From contig NC_133390.1 in assembly GCF_047511655.1 (NCBI RefSeq), positions 97,223,583 to 97,287,582 of the forward strand: a stretch of 64,000 bases of DNA, read 5' to 3'. Each line of letters begins with the position of its first letter. Position 1 is the first letter of the stretch. The DNA comes from Castor canadensis. Its lineage: Eukaryota > Chordata > Mammalia > Rodentia > Castoridae. Both the position numbers and the translations under genes were made by a program. The notes under the pieces were generated by a model, which saw nothing but the letters and a program-made list of their open reading frames with translations, did not search any database and was not told where the DNA came from. This document shows, piece after piece, positions 10,650 through 22,399 of this stretch.

Positions 10650-11984
10650 TTGCTTTAAAATCTGTTCTGAGATATAGATTCTATTGCCACATACTAAGTG
10701 AACTAGTAGAAATTAAGAAGTGCCCACGATAGAATGTTAGAAAAAGCTGGAATCACTTTATGTAAAGGGAAGAGATTACTTAGAGGGATCAGGACCTTGA
10801 GGTTTTGAAGCAGCCTGGCTGCAGTTTTGGAGGTGGGACATGGTTTCTGTATTTCAGGGAAGAAATCTGATTTTGTGATTTTCTTTAATCAAGCTGAGTT
10901 TTGCCTTTGGGGTACAGCTAAATGCAGGAAAGTAACCCATTGTAGGTGCTTGAAAAGGAGCAGTTCAGCCATCTGCTTAGGAATGAAAACTGGGTCTATA
11001 TTAATAAGATTCTATCCTGTGTCACTTGAAAAAAAATTTTTTACCTATGTCTGAATGTAGACTTTTTATGTATGAAAAATAAATTTTCATTCATAAGTGA
11101 TTATTTTCTCATTTTAGCAAAAACTAAGAGCTATGGAACCAAGATTTGACCAAAGTAGAAGGGTAAGGAGATCTAGTCTCATGTTGTAAAAAACAAAACA
11201 AAATCCAAAAATATGAGAAGAAATTGAAAGCAGCTTGGCTCAGGCCACATGGTAGACTTTGTGGAAGTATCTGGATAATGTGCACATTTCTTTAGGAAAT
11301 TCTCAGAAATTACTTCTTAGAGACCTTTTGAGGGGGCACTAATTTCTAGCCACTTGGGAAAAAAAAGGTGAGGTTAGGTACATTAGACTAAACAAGCATC
11401 AACACATCCCTTTTGTAATGTCACAAAATATTTGTATATTTGTATCATTTAAGTCACACTGGAATAAGACCAAGTCTTTGTTTTCTAGCTTAGAAATAAA
11501 AACTCATTAGCCAAACATGAACATACAGAGAAAGAAACAAACTCACTTGCCATTTGTATTTGGTTTAGCACAGTAAGTTCTCTGCTTATGGTTTCAGTCT
11601 TTCTTTCTGGTAGGCTCCAGTGAGATTATCCCATAGCTTCTTAAAGATGGTATAGAGTGAGGTAATTGGATAGACAAAAGGGAAAACTGTTGAAGACTTT
11701 AAAGGAAGACCAAAGGTTTCCACCACCCCTTTTCTCCTCCATAAAGCCAATATTAAATTTTGGGAAACTCTAAGTTGCCTTGGTTTCTTGCACACAGGGC
11801 TCTCTTGGTCAACAATTCCATTTGTAGCTGTAACTGTCAATGGAGACAAATGATAATGGAATAAATAGCAGTAGAACATAGTTTGTTTTCAAATTACGCA
11901 GCCAAAATATTAGAAAAAAACTAAATAAATATCTATCATGTGTATGCATGTATGTATATACACACACCAGAGGGGTGGGGAGAG
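10650..11984. other. unique sequence, no gene seen
   Basis: No recognisable repeat except A-rich runs. Minus-strand 97-codon (11586-11879) and plus-strand 75-codon (10827-11054) frames have no known domain. I do not call them. Confidence 0.4.
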
Positions 11985-12110
11985 AAAGTGCAGTTGTGTG
12001 TTAACAACTGGTGAATTTAGTGGAAGGGCTTAAACTTGTTGGTTGTATTAGTCTTCAACTAGTCTGTAGGTTTGAGGTTTTTCAAAATAAAAAATTGGGA
12101 AAGAAATAGC
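11985..12110 (+). mobile_element. old L1 3'-end fragment
   Basis: 'gttaacaactggtgaattta' through 'agtctgtaggtttgag' to 'ttcaaaataaaaaattggg' matches the end of the L1M 3' UTR as remembered. Confidence 0.65.
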
Positions 12111-12244
12111 CAAAGAGAATATCAAAGTCCTTAAAAAGAAAGGTGATAATTGGGGCACTGCTGTTGGATTTACAGAGATTACTGTGCTTAGGATATGTTA
12201 CACAGTGGGTAGCCTAGGGCTTTGAACTTATTTGTCTATTTCTT

Positions 12245-12448
12245 TTTTGGCAGTACTGGAGTTTGAACTCAGGGCCTCACACTTGCTAGGCAGGTACTAA
12301 TTGAGCCACTCTGCTGATCCTTTTTTGTGTTGGTTGTTTTTGAGATAGGGTCTCCAAACTATTGCCAAAGACTGGCTTTGAACTGAGATCCTCCTGATTG
12401 CTGCCTTCTGAGTAGCTAGGATTACAGGCGTGAGCCACCAGCACCTGG
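12245..12448 (-). mobile_element. 7SL + ID composite SINE with target duplication
   Basis: Contains the antisense ID-like unit ('cctcacacttgctaggcagg') then one full 7SL-like unit ('gagatagggtctccaaac' to 'acaggcgtgagccaccagc'). It is bracketed by a 17-bp duplication with one mismatch, 'ttatttgtctatttctt' (12228-12244) and 'ttatttgcctatttctt' (12449-12465). This defines the complete one-plus-one form of the family. Confidence 0.93.
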
Positions 12449-12629
12449 TTATTTGCCTATTTCTTAAATAGCAGATTAAAAATACTTGAACCCACTGTCT
12501 AAATATGCCAAGGGTACATTGAAGGGTTCAGCTTTCCTTTTCCATCCCCAGTGTTCTTGTAGCTGTATAACACCAGTGTTCTTGGACCTCATCCTTTGGA
12601 GGCTGGGAAGGAAGATGCACTGCCCTCTA

Positions 12630-12765
12630 TATCCTCACTACTCAAGAGTGGTCCAGAGCATCTCTGGGAGCTGGTTTGAAATGCAGAATGTTGCTCCAGC
12701 CCCAGACCCACTGAAGCAGCATCTGATTGATATGCACATTAGTGTCATCCCTGTTAGAATAAAAA
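12630..12765. mobile_element. MER20-like hAT MITE
   Basis: 'aagagtggtccagagcatct', 'ctggtttgaaatgcagaa', 'gccccagacccactgaa' and 'gatatgcacattag' follow a MER20-type consensus from memory. Non-autonomous hAT-Charlie element, no coding. Confidence 0.65.
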
Positions 12766-13097
12766 TGAATTAAACCTTTTACCTGCATTAAATGTCTCCA
12801 TACTTGCTTGTAAATGAATATCAGATAATATAACCAGAAAGATTTCTTATAGTCTGCTTTTTTTTTCACCAACATGTGAAAGAGAAATGTTTTTGTAATT
12901 AAATAAGTATCTACTTCTTAAAATTTTTTTCAAAACCTGTGGATGATGGATAGTGATTTTCCATATGTGTTAAGTATCTCTCACATTATTCTGATCACAG
13001 TGAGAGAGAAAAGTTTTAGATTATGGGTCTTATAAACTTAGTCTTGCAAAATACTATTTGAGAATAGAAAGGGATACCAATTAGAATGCTTGCCTGC

Positions 13098-13271
13098 TTT
13101 CCTCTTCCCTCCTCCCTCCCTCCCTCCTTCCCTTAGTCCTCCCTTCCTCCCTCTTTCCCTTCCCCTTCCTTCCTTCCTTTCTCCCTCCCTCCTTCCTTCC
13201 TTCCTTCCTTTCTCCCTCCCTCTTTCCTTCCTCCCTTCATCCCTCCTTCTCCCTCTCTCTCTCTTTCTTTT
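13098..13271. repeat. polypyrimidine microsatellite (CCCT/CCTT)n
   Basis: About 170 bp with nearly every plus-strand base C or T, built of ccct, cctt and tccc units, with rare breaks ('ttag' near 13135, 'tcat' near 13238). Such tracts can adopt triplex (H-DNA) structure. It produces spurious frames on both strands (13038-13409): Ser/Pro/Leu-rich on plus, Arg/Gly/Glu-rich on minus. Confidence 0.95.
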
Positions 13272-13291
13272 GATACTCAGGAGCTTGAGTC

Positions 13292-13420
13292 CTTTTGCTT
13301 TTTTAGTTTGTGTTTTCAGATCGGGTCTCCCACTGTTTCCCAGACTGGTCTCTGACCTCGTCTTCCTACCTCCACCTCTCGAGTTATTGAGATTACAAAA
13401 ATGATTCACTGCACCCAGCT
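13292..13420 (-). mobile_element. 7SL-like SINE unit beside the pyrimidine tract
   Basis: 'tcagatcgggtctcccact' through 'gagattacaaaaatgattc' to 'ctgcacccagc' is an antisense 7SL-like unit. A worn ID-like end ('gatactcaggagcttgag') sits between it and the tract, so the pyrimidine tract may have grown from the SINE tail. Confidence 0.75.
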
Positions 13421-14407
13421 TTTTGACTTGTTTTAAGAAATATATAAAACTGTGCTGCAGATTGTGTTTGTTGAACCATTTTGATATTTATAATTCTCTC
13501 TTCAGGGGCCCTTTAACTAAAGAAATTAAAAATAGTTTGCTGAGAGTTCAAGAGTTTAAAATATTTTTTTTGCAATCTGTGCTATCATAGCAGAGGAAAA
13601 TGAGAAGGATAAAGGCTCTAGATAGTTAAAACTCAAGATCTCATAGGTGACAGTTTTAAGAAAGAGATACATGACATGGGACTCAGGCAACGGAGACTCA
13701 GATGCATTTTTGTGACTTGGAAATTTTAGTGAAATCTCTGCTAGGATAAAAATTCTTAGAGATGAATATGTCCAGTATAATTATTTAACTTAAAAATTGC
13801 CAAGAGGGAGACCCTTGCATTTAGTGCTCTGCATCTGGAAGCTTTTTTCTTTCCATAGGAAATCATTGTGATTCTTTCTTCCTGTCAAGGAAGAAAATGT
13901 GCTTGTAAGTTGCACCCAAGAAAAAGTGTATGTTTGCACCCACAATATCTGGAAGGAACACATACAACGAAAAGCCAGAGACTAGGGATGAGGAAGTGAT
14001 AGAAGTCTGAGAAGGGGGTGGAATTATGCAAGAAAAGAAAATTCAGCCTGGCAGAAATTTTCAGTGAGGAAATTCTCTGTGCCAACCTTGGCCTTAAAGA
14101 AAAACACTCCACTCACTTCAAGCTGTTAAGATGGCAGGCAATGCCTTCACTGGCTGTCCAGACCTCCCCAGACAAATGGATCCTCCATGACTAGCCAAAG
14201 CAAGCTTCCTATTACACACTATACACACGCCCATCACACCCAGGCCAGCCTGTGTGTCAGGAAGTTGTTTGTGTTGTGATTTGAAAAGAACTAGGGAAAT
14301 CATATCAAAGTCTCTTAGACTGGCTGTTTAGGTGCCGATATTCGAGCCATTATGGGCTCATCCCTTTATAGCAGGAATTATACGTACCCTGAAGTTTTCT
14401 TAAACCT
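13421..14407. other. unique sequence, no gene seen
   Basis: AT-rich unique DNA. Minus-strand frames at 13885-14112 (75 codons) and 14118-14303 (61 codons) show no domain I know. Confidence 0.4.
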
Positions 14408-14416
14408 TTAACTGAG

Positions 14417-14534
14417 TGCTGGTGGAGTGGGCTCAAGTGGTGGAGTGCCTGCCTAGCAAGTTCAAGGCCCTGAGTTCAAACCCAAGAACCACCAAAAAAA
14501 AAAAAAAAGAAAATCAATAAATAAAAATGACATG
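14417..14534 (+). mobile_element. ID-like SINE, sense, with target duplication
   Basis: The sense body has 'gtgggctcaagtggtggag', 'tgcctgcctagcaag' and 'ccctgagttcaaaccc'. An A-run with 'aataaataaaa' follows as tail. The 9-bp duplication 'ttaactgag' at 14408-14416 and 14535-14543 brackets it exactly. Confidence 0.92.
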
Positions 14535-14914
14535 TTAACTGAGCCTGGGAGGACACCACAGGGTTTTGTCCAAGACTTTTTTATATTAAAACTTCAAGTC
14601 TTACTCCTAGACACAAGAATCTTTAAGGAAAAGATTCAAATGAAAAAGTGACATTGGAGCCTATGTGTCCTTGATTGCTGCTACATTTCCTTCTGCCTGC
14701 CTCTTAAAGAAGGACAATACAACTTCCCCTGCAGATGAGATAGAAATGGAAAGATGGAGCTACAGAAGTCCCAGCTACCTGGGATACTGTGGCTATGTGG
14801 TCTGCTTTCCAGACCTACCTGCTGTTCCTTAGAGCTTCATCATCATGGCTGGAATTCCAGGCAGTTCAAGTGGTTTTCTCCATTTGCTGGGCAGAACTCA
14901 TCTATGTTTCTTTT

Positions 14915-15022
14915 CTTTTCTTTTTTTTTGAGACAAGGTCTTACAGTGCAGCCCTGGCTGGTCTCAAACTCACAATTCTCCTGCCTAAGCCTGCTGGTAT
15001 TACAGTAATGTGTTACTACACT
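14915..15022 (-). mobile_element. B1-like SINE (7SL monomer), antisense
   Basis: T-run, then 'gagacaaggtcttacag', 'ctggctggtctcaaactcac' and 'gctggtattacag'. A single 7SL-like unit directly on its tail with no ID part, so it is a separate B1-type insertion. Open frames at 14754-15109 run through it. Confidence 0.85.
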
Positions 15023-15571
15023 CTGAACCAGAACTACTTCTTTTGGGAGGCTTTAGGTGATCTCCTTTTATCATTATTGGTTAGGACTAGGACTTCTCCT
15101 GGGGCTTGAGGGATGTGGGTGCTGATCATTTTCAATGCCCTCTCTTGAAACCTGTCAAATGAAAATACTTGAACTCTTAACTTCTTGACAGGAGGCCCAG
15201 CGCTTCCACCAGAAACCTCAGGAGAAGCATTCATTGCATAATTTTAAAGAAACTCTTACAACTGGCAAAACCTGTTGTGATGAAGATTCAACCCCTACCA
15301 ACACGTAATTTTAATAGTCCCTTCAAAACAATTTATTTTCCTTATCAAGCTTGGTGGTGATCTCCTCAGACTTTTACCTGGGTCACACTGGCTCTTTCAG
15401 AGGGAATTTTTCAGTGTTGGCACTGATCTGAGGAGTAAGACATTGAACCTGCAGTTATAGTCAAAGAGAAAGGAGAAGAATTGAGGAGTGCTGCATAAAA
15501 CAAGATCAGAGGGAAGAGCTCAGCAACTAGAGGTGACCTGGGGAGGTTGTCACTTGGTTAGGTTTAACATA
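15023..15571. other. unique sequence, no gene seen
   Basis: A minus-strand 66-codon frame at 15034-15234 has no stop but no recognisable domain and no clear splice sites. Nothing else stands out. Confidence 0.4.
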
Positions 15572-15690
15572 AAAGACAAATAGAAGGCTCAGAGGTTCAG
15601 TGGTTTGTTCAAGTTGCAGGGATAAGTTGCAAGTTCAAGTGGTGGACTCATGTCTTCCCTCTCTGTACTCTGAGTTCCCACCATCAATTT
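15572..15690 (-). mobile_element. MIR fragment
   Basis: 'ggctcagaggttcagtgg' followed by 'ttgttcaagttgc' and 'gtggactcatgtcttccc' is the antisense MIR order (CTCAGAGAGGTTAAGT... in consensus terms). Confidence 0.65.
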
Positions 15691-17104
15691 GGCAGGTAAC
15701 ATGACTCTTGGGCCATGCTCCTCTCTGCGTTGGTCTACCTAGTCTTCCCAGGCAGGCCAACATTTCCAACAAGATGTGAGGAAGGTAAGAAAGAGCAGGT
15801 CAGGTAAGTGTGCAAATGAGACAATGGTTCCTTTTTTGACTGTTATGTCACTTTTCTTTCTCTTTCCATGACAGTCTTAGTCTACTAGAGATACTTTAGT
15901 GTTCCCTCAATAATTTTTATATGAATGTGTTTATTAGAGAAGGTGGCTTCTGGGCCACCTCTGGCTCCCACTTTGGACGAAGCCCCACCTTGGGTGAGTT
16001 CTCAGGCATGAAGGCAAAGGAATGTCCTCCTGGGAGCAGTTGTCTGAGAGGCTGACCAGAGGAGGAAGAAAATGGGAAAAAAATCCAGGAGTCTGGTCTC
16101 CCTGGGCAGAGAGGGCTGGGAGCAACATGGAGGATGTCACTTTTCACAAATGACTTCCCAAGATATTGCAGTGCTAGTTCAGGGCCCAGCAGGGGAGGTG
16201 TAGGAGGGTCTTGGGGAAAAGCACCTCTTGACTGTGATGGAAAAGAGCCCAGCTTCTAGTAGAGAGGCTCAAAGGGAACCCAGCTCCTGTGTGCCTTTGA
16301 GGGAAGCAGCAGGGGGCCTGAGGGTAGCTCTCTGCCAGAGGGCAGCAGCACTGAACTCTGAAGGCCTGAGAAGAAAAGAACTGTCAGAAGACCAAGGCAG
16401 GCACCCCAGACTCCCACAAAACACTAACAAAACACCTCTACAGTTAGGAAAAGACTTCCACATTGCAATTATGAAAAATGGAGCTGGTGGAATGTGACTC
16501 TCAATGGTAGTTGGACTTCCAATACTGCAATTAGTGACCTTTAGCAGTTTCAAATGTCAAAAAATCTCAACGTAATCATTGGACAACCTTTCAATTTTTC
16601 ATAAACATTTTACCAATTTACTTTCAAGTAATTATTTTTAATATTATTTGTCCTCATTATAGTTATAACAGTTACAGGCATTGTTTATTGAAGACACTGC
16701 CCATCAGGCAATGTCACTGGCCAATGACACTAAGAATTGTGTGGGATGAGTGAATCCCACCAGTCTGCCCCTCCTGCCCCAGGCTTAATAACCTCTGACA
16801 AAGTCCCCTGTGGAACTATGACATGCAGGCAGGTGTGACTTGGTTCAGCCTACGAGAATTAAGGCAAAGAAGAAAATGAAGGGAACAGTGCATTTTCTGC
16901 TACCTCATTTCCTCATTCTTTTTCTCTATGATAAGTATATATCCAGCCTGAAGTTGCAGCTGTGTAAGACAGTAGCCCTGAGGCACAGCTACCCCAGAAA
17001 ATGAGGCATAGGACCAAGGGCAAGTCTGTGAAACACTGTGGAGGATGGATCTGCAGACAAGTGGCACTAACTGGAGAGGCCAGGACCACATTCCACTGGT
17101 GAAC
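15691..17104. other. unique sequence; one CTCF-like motif
   Basis: No gene seen. At 16332-16345 'ctgccagagggcag' resembles the core of a CTCF site (CAGAGGGCAG). This is a single-motif match only. Frames at 15917-16553 on both strands have no known domain. Confidence 0.35.
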
Positions 17105-17335
17105 TCTGCATTCAGACTGCCCAGGTGTGAGGGCCTGCTGTACAAATACTGTATGACCTAGAGGAAAATATTTAACCTTTCTGAACCCCAGCTTTCTTAT
17201 CAGTAAAATTAGAAAAGTGGTACCAGCTCATAGGATTGGAATGAGGATGAAATGAGGAAAAAGTAGATATATAAGACCTATAACTCCTGCCTTATTTTAT
17301 GCACTCAACCAACATTACGTGTTATTATTAACTGT
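17105..17335 (+). mobile_element. MIR, nearly full length
   Basis: Follows MIR order: 'actctgcattcagactgccc', 'gtatgacctagaggaaaata', 'tttaacctttctgaaccc', 'cttatcagtaaaatta' and 'aatgaggatgaaatgagg'. About 230 bp, close to the full 260-bp length. Confidence 0.85.
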
Positions 17336-17564
17336 GGATATTTTGATGTGCTTGTGTTTACTTATATCTGAGCTGACATAATTTTTAGATGGTCACTTGT
17401 CTTTTTTTTTAGTTAGAAGTTGCTTTTTTCTTTGGGACGGTGTTTTTAGTCTCTGACCTATCCAAGACCCTGCTTCCCCTTCCCAAACTTGTCTTTGGAT
17501 CAGGAGTCTCTGTTTTGCACTTTTAGAGCAAATGCTTCTGTAATTATCCTTATCTCAGTGCACT

Positions 17565-17680
17565 TCAAGTGTCTTGTTTGTCTTCTTCACTAAATTACAG
17601 CTCATTCGAGGGCCAGATCTCTGTCCCCAGAGCCCAGCACATATGACCTTCACTGAATACTTTGAGATAAATGCAGATGT
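17565..17680 (+). mobile_element. L2 3'-end fragment
   Basis: 'actaaattacagctcattcg', 'gggccagatctctgtc' and 'cagagcccagcacatatg' match the last 100 bp of L2 (stretch before AATAAATG). Confidence 0.6.
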
Positions 17681-18049
17681 GATTAGATATCCTTATCTAA
17701 AAGGATTTTTTTTTATCAGAAAGGAGATAAAAGTTTCTGAAATCCTACCCTACCATATAGAACAGAAAATAAGTGGTCTGGTCTAGAGCTGGCTAGTGGG
17801 ACAAAACACAAGACAGCTGGCCCATGTTTTCTGCTTCTGGCAGAAGTGGTTGGCTCCTGTTGCCAATGTGTCCTATGTTACCACCAGGTGTTCTGGGTGG
17901 TGTAGCCCAGCCTCTGCGTGTCCTCAGGGGAAATGAGAGTTTAGCTGAGGAACTGAACTCCAGACAATGGCCCCAGCCATCCTCCTGCCCACTCTGTTCC
18001 CCTAACCCCATCACTTGTTACCTGACTTACTGAGTCTGTTAGTTTACTC

Positions 18050-18420
18050 CTCCCTTCATCTCATTCTTCACAGTTATTCTGTGATGAACATTCTACCTCT
18101 TCTTACCTCCCCTCCCCACCCTGCTGTAGCTGAGTCTCTCATGCTGCCCTCAAATTTCCTACCCAGGCTCACAAACCCTTCCAGGGTGGGTTCCTACATT
18201 CTGTCCCTTCTCCTCCATGCTTCTTCCCTGCTCCTTTTCTTTCTGGATACAGCCTCATGGAGCTACATGAAGCTCCTTAACAGGCATCACTCTCAAGTTT
18301 GTGTTTTATATCCTCTACAAAGTCTTCCTTGCCTCTCTCTGAGATGGTCTATTCCCTCTTGTTTGTTAGCTACAATGAAGTGCTCAGATCCTTTTCCTGC
18401 AGTACAGCTATAATCATATT
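18050..18420 (+). mobile_element. L2 fragment
   Basis: Pyrimidine-rich text with 'acaaagtcttccttgcctct' matching the L2 phrase for AAGCCTTCCCTGACC, and preceding 'tgcttcttccctgctccttt'. Frames at 18015-18490 (132 and 63 codons) derive from it. It is a decayed LINE and no protein is expected. Confidence 0.55.
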
Positions 18421-18504
18421 AGATTATAAAGAGTTTTCTGCATTCATTCATGCAACTTCTACTCATTCATTCTCTAACTCAGAACTGTGACGTGTGTGCC
18501 CAAG

Positions 18505-18582
18505 CATCAGTACTTGGGTTTGAACTCAGGGCATCTCTCTTGCTAGGCAGGCGCTCTACCACTTGAGCCACTCTACCAGCTA
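18505..18582 (-). mobile_element. ID-like SINE
   Basis: 'cagtacttgggtttgaac', 'cttgctaggcaggcgctc' and 'taccacttgagccactct' form the antisense ID-like body. No long T-run remains at its left. Confidence 0.88.
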
Positions 18583-18624
18583 TACACTCTTCTTGATGTT
18601 AGAGACACATAAATCCAGAAGCAA

Positions 18625-18740
18625 GAGCCAGGTTAAAAAATCCCTGCATTCATGGAACTTACATTCTAGTGGAAGGAGACAATGAATACATGAGCCATTT
18701 ATATTCCAATAAAAATGTGATCCAAATATTTGAAGGAAAT
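18625..18740 (+). mobile_element. ancient mammalian-wide repeat fragment
   Basis: 'tccctgcattcatggaactt' followed by 'acattctagtggaaggagac' is a well-known phrase of an ancient repeat (same class as 4474 and 38395). Confidence 0.65.
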
Positions 18741-18884
18741 AAATCAGGTGAAATGTTGATTACAAAGGGCCAGGAGCAGCTATATCTGGAGCTGGGGATG
18801 GTGCGTTTGTGTTGTATCCACAGGAAGAAATGATTAGTGCACTGCCAGAAGGGAAGAAGCACTCTCGCTGGAGCGTGCCCTGAG

Positions 18885-19005
18885 TTCCCAGTGGACTATG
18901 AGCTCCTTGAGCCCCTGGACAGCATCTCATACCCTTCCACATTTGCAGAGTCTAGCCTGGTGCCCAGAAAGTAACAGCTGTAAGCATTTGAATGAATCAA
19001 TACAA
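18885..19005 (+). mobile_element. L2 3' end
   Basis: 'actatgagctccttgagccc', 'ctagcctggtgcccag' and 'catttgaatgaatcaa' give the L2 3' terminus in order. The preceding 18741-18884 may be L2 too but is too worn to say. Confidence 0.8.
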
Positions 19006-19568
19006 CTTTAAAGTTATTTCCTTGCTTTTTTAACTTCAAAAAGCAAAAAAAAAAGAAAGGTGTTATTTTAAAAAATCATCTTGAGATCTTTTATTTTAGG
19101 AACTATAATAAAATATTCTTATCATCATCCCAAAGAGTGTAGTTCTTGATCTATTCACTGTTGGCCACCATTTTGGGCAAGACAGCTACTTAGTCATTTC
19201 CTACAAACACAGAGAGCAGAGGATAAAGTCACAGTAGGGTTAAAGTGGATAGTTCTTATCAATGTAAACTGTGTGCCAAAATAGAGAAACAAAATAACTC
19301 CTGGAAAGGGTAAGGGAAGCCCTTAGATCCCAACTATCCTAAAGAAACAAACCAAAAAGCCCTGTGAAGTATGTGGATTTTAGAAAATTGTCTCTGGTTT
19401 CTTAACCACAACCTTTCTCAGTTGTCTTCCAAATAATCAAAATCTGCATGATCTTTCCATATTAAAATATTAATATTGCATCACCACCTACTACTGTGTA
19501 GAGTCACAAAATCCCGTAGCCTCACAAGGTCTTTTCTGTTTTTTTTTTTTCTTTGTTTTTTTGTGGAT
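19006..19568. other. unique sequence, no gene seen
   Basis: AT-rich unique DNA with T-runs near 19540-19560. No gene or named repeat. Confidence 0.4.
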
Positions 19569-19580
19569 TGCTTATTTCTT

Positions 19581-19665
19581 TTTTTTTTTAATTCATTTAT
19601 TCACATGTGCATACATTCTTTGGGTCATTTCTCCCTCCTGTCCCCTCTCCCCCACCCTCTCTCCC
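19581..19665 (-). mobile_element. very short, recent L1 3' end
   Basis: A T-run, then the reverse complement of 'gtatgcacatgtgaataaa' and a pyrimidine stretch (reverse of the purine tract). It is bracketed by 'tgcttatttctt' (19569-19580) and 'tgcttatttcctt' (19666-19678). Only about 85 bp were inserted. The same terminus recurs at 40530-40625 and 63483 onward. Confidence 0.85.
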
Positions 19666-19678
19666 TGCTTATTTCCTT

Positions 19679-21599
19679 AGTTCAGTGACAACCAATGTGT
19701 TCTTTCCCTGAAGGGATTGTTCTTCTGAATCAAATTTTTTCTAATAGAAACCAACTTCTCCCTCCAATTCTGTGATTTTAATCTTAAATAATTCTCTCCT
19801 GCTGAGCATCTTTCTGGAACAGCTTTCAAACTTGCTCCTCAGTAATAACTTTTTCTCCTAACCCTCTATGGGAACATCTCCTGAACTCCTCGTATCTGTG
19901 CCTGAGACTGATAATGGCTGGATATGCATTTTTTTTAAGACCAGGTTTATCTTTACTCACAAGAAACACATTAGGTGAACTTAATCCAATACTAACCTTA
20001 GCAAACATCTCTTTATATGGAGAATTTAGTCTCTGTGAATATGAGTGCAATGAGGGATCCCAGCTTGTCTAAGTAGACATGTGAGGATAGATAATGTGTA
20101 GACATGTGTGACTTCCCTGTAGAAACAACCCATCAGAAACTGACTTGGAGGTGGACTGAAAAGCAACCTGGGAGAGACCTCACCATAAAGGAAGAAGGGT
20201 CTAAGTAATAAGAAACTTGACTTTGGAGAGGAGGGACAATTCACAGTTCAACCATGTCACTTAGATTTAAATCTAGGACCAAATTCCACTGAAATTAACT
20301 CAGCCCACAGAGAGAGAGAAAGAGAGAGGAAGAGAGAGGAGGGTTATCAGAAGTATTGAATAACATGACACTGGGGTGGAAGTAGAACTCGCTGCTGGCT
20401 ACATACTGGCCAGAGAGGAATGAGACATTCCAACATAATCTCCTTCAGCTTAAGGCCTTGGAAATGAAGCTTTCACTATGGTGGAAAACCATGGGGCCCA
20501 CACTCCTGGGAGCATGCGTTGGGGACCCTAGGGTGGTGACACACTATCAAATGCAGACCCCTCATGAGCACACGCTAACTGCCTTTCCAGGAACAGCTAG
20601 AAATACTGGAAAGGCACAGAGTACCAAGGTCCTGCAGAGGCGAGCAGGGTAAGGAGTCTTAGAATTTGGGTTCACATCATTAATGTGACTCCATCAGTAC
20701 TCTCAGGCTACTGAAGTTTAGAGAAACCTAGATGAATAAAAACCTGAGTCCTGTGATGGGGCAGAAGGAATGCCTGAAGTGAAATTAAAGAGCAAAATGA
20801 CTTTGTGTAGGTTTTTTAAATATCAAAATTGCATGGGGAGATGAAAATATATTTGGAACACAATCTAACTTTTCTAATTTTTTGACTGAATAAAAAGTGA
20901 ATCCAAGATGTCAACTGGTGATCTAATAGCTCAAAAAAAAAAACTTGTAAAGCAAATTAATTAATGTTCAAATTCATTTTTTCTTGAATTCTGGAAAGAG
21001 TAATCCTAAAGGGACTATAACTGCACTGTGAAGAAACCCTTGTAAATCACATTGAAAAAGAAATAGAGAATTGCTAGTTTCATCTACCATTCAAATCACT
21101 GAAAGAAACTTGAGTGGAAAACACACCTTTGAGGAATCATGTTCTGATTAGTTTTTCAAGAGCTCTGAGTCCAGTGCTTACAGGGGTGTATAGGCACACA
21201 GTTCATTTATACTCGGAGGCCCTTCCCCCGACTACTGGTTTCATGTTATTATTCCTAAATCTTGTTAACTTCTAATAAACTTATGATGTGGATTCCTTCC
21301 TAATGCAGAACACATTTTATTATTCTTGTTTTTGGCAAGATTTTTCATAAACATGTTTATGTTAAGAAAGTGACTTTGTAAAAAAATATTAATAGAAATA
21401 TCTTTAGAGTATTCATAGGTGTTCAGTGTTTAAAATGTCATTGATATCAAATCAAATAAAAATCCTATAATTGCTAAAGTGAGCCAATTAAGAAACTTGA
21501 CTTTTATCCTTTATAGTAAATAAGCACCATGGAAATACATAGAAGATAAAGGAGATGAACCTTAGTTTAAAATGCTAATACTTAATGATTTTTTGAATT
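19679..21599. other. unique sequence with a short GA tract
   Basis: No gene seen. A purine tract (gagagaga, with aagaga and ggaaga) lies at 20309-20342. Short frames (19826-20652) have no recognisable features. Confidence 0.45.
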
Positions 21600-21900
21600 A
21601 TAAAAAATAACATTGTAATTATAGAATATTTAGAAAAAAATTAAAGCATACTAATAAGAAAACAAGCCTTAAATTCCATAATCCCAACTTGTTGAAACAA
21701 CCACCGTTACAATTTTGGGGTGTTTCTCCATACATATGTGTTTTTTTGTGCACATTCTATATACATAACAAAGCAGGATCATATTGTATAATAGTTTTTA
21801 TACACTATTATATTTTCATAGCCCTTATTTCCCTAATTTTTGGAAGGTATTTTCCTCAGTGATTATATTTTTGTTATTAAAAGCATTTTGAAATACTTTT
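21600..21900. mobile_element. ancient LINE-like repeat
   Basis: 'ccataatcccaacttgttga' 'aacaaccaccgttac' and 'acaaagcaggatcatattgt' resemble a common old mammalian repeat (an L1ME-like text as remembered). A similar one is at 27900-28440. Class and orientation are uncertain. Confidence 0.45.
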
Positions 21901-22399
21901 ATATCTACTTATACTAAAATTATCACCTGTGTAAAATGAAGATCTAGCAGGCTTTTATTGTGACTACTGTACACAATTTTGATTGATTTAATCTGGGATT
22001 TAGGTCTAAGTTATTGTTATTTTATATTATCAACTTTTCTTTCCAGAGTTATTTTTGAAATTTATTTTGTTTTGTAACCATATTAATGACAATTCTTAAG
22101 ACTTTACTATAGGTTTAACTAGCTTCCATTCTTTCCTAATATCTCTTTAGCCTGTGGCACCTCATTCTTGAGTTGTTTATCGTAAGCCATCCTTAGATAG
22201 ACTGGATTTTCTCCCTGAACTATGACTGTGATACTTTCTGAGCACTGGTGAGAGCAGCATGTCGGTATTTCCTACAAACGACCTCATGTGTAAGTATACA
22301 ATTCTTTCCTTCCCCAGCTTGGAGGAAAACTTTCTATTTACTGCTGTTGTTTAGTTTTCTAGAGAAGCCTGGAAGCCTATGATTTTTATTCCTTTGTGG

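Noticed and set aside
13038-13409. Open frames of 104 and 123 codons on opposite strands
   Set aside because: They are created by the polypyrimidine tract (Pro/Ser/Leu one way, Arg/Gly/Glu the other) and run into a SINE.
18015-18490. 132-codon plus-strand frame
   Set aside because: Falls in an L2-like pyrimidine-rich relic; no domain.
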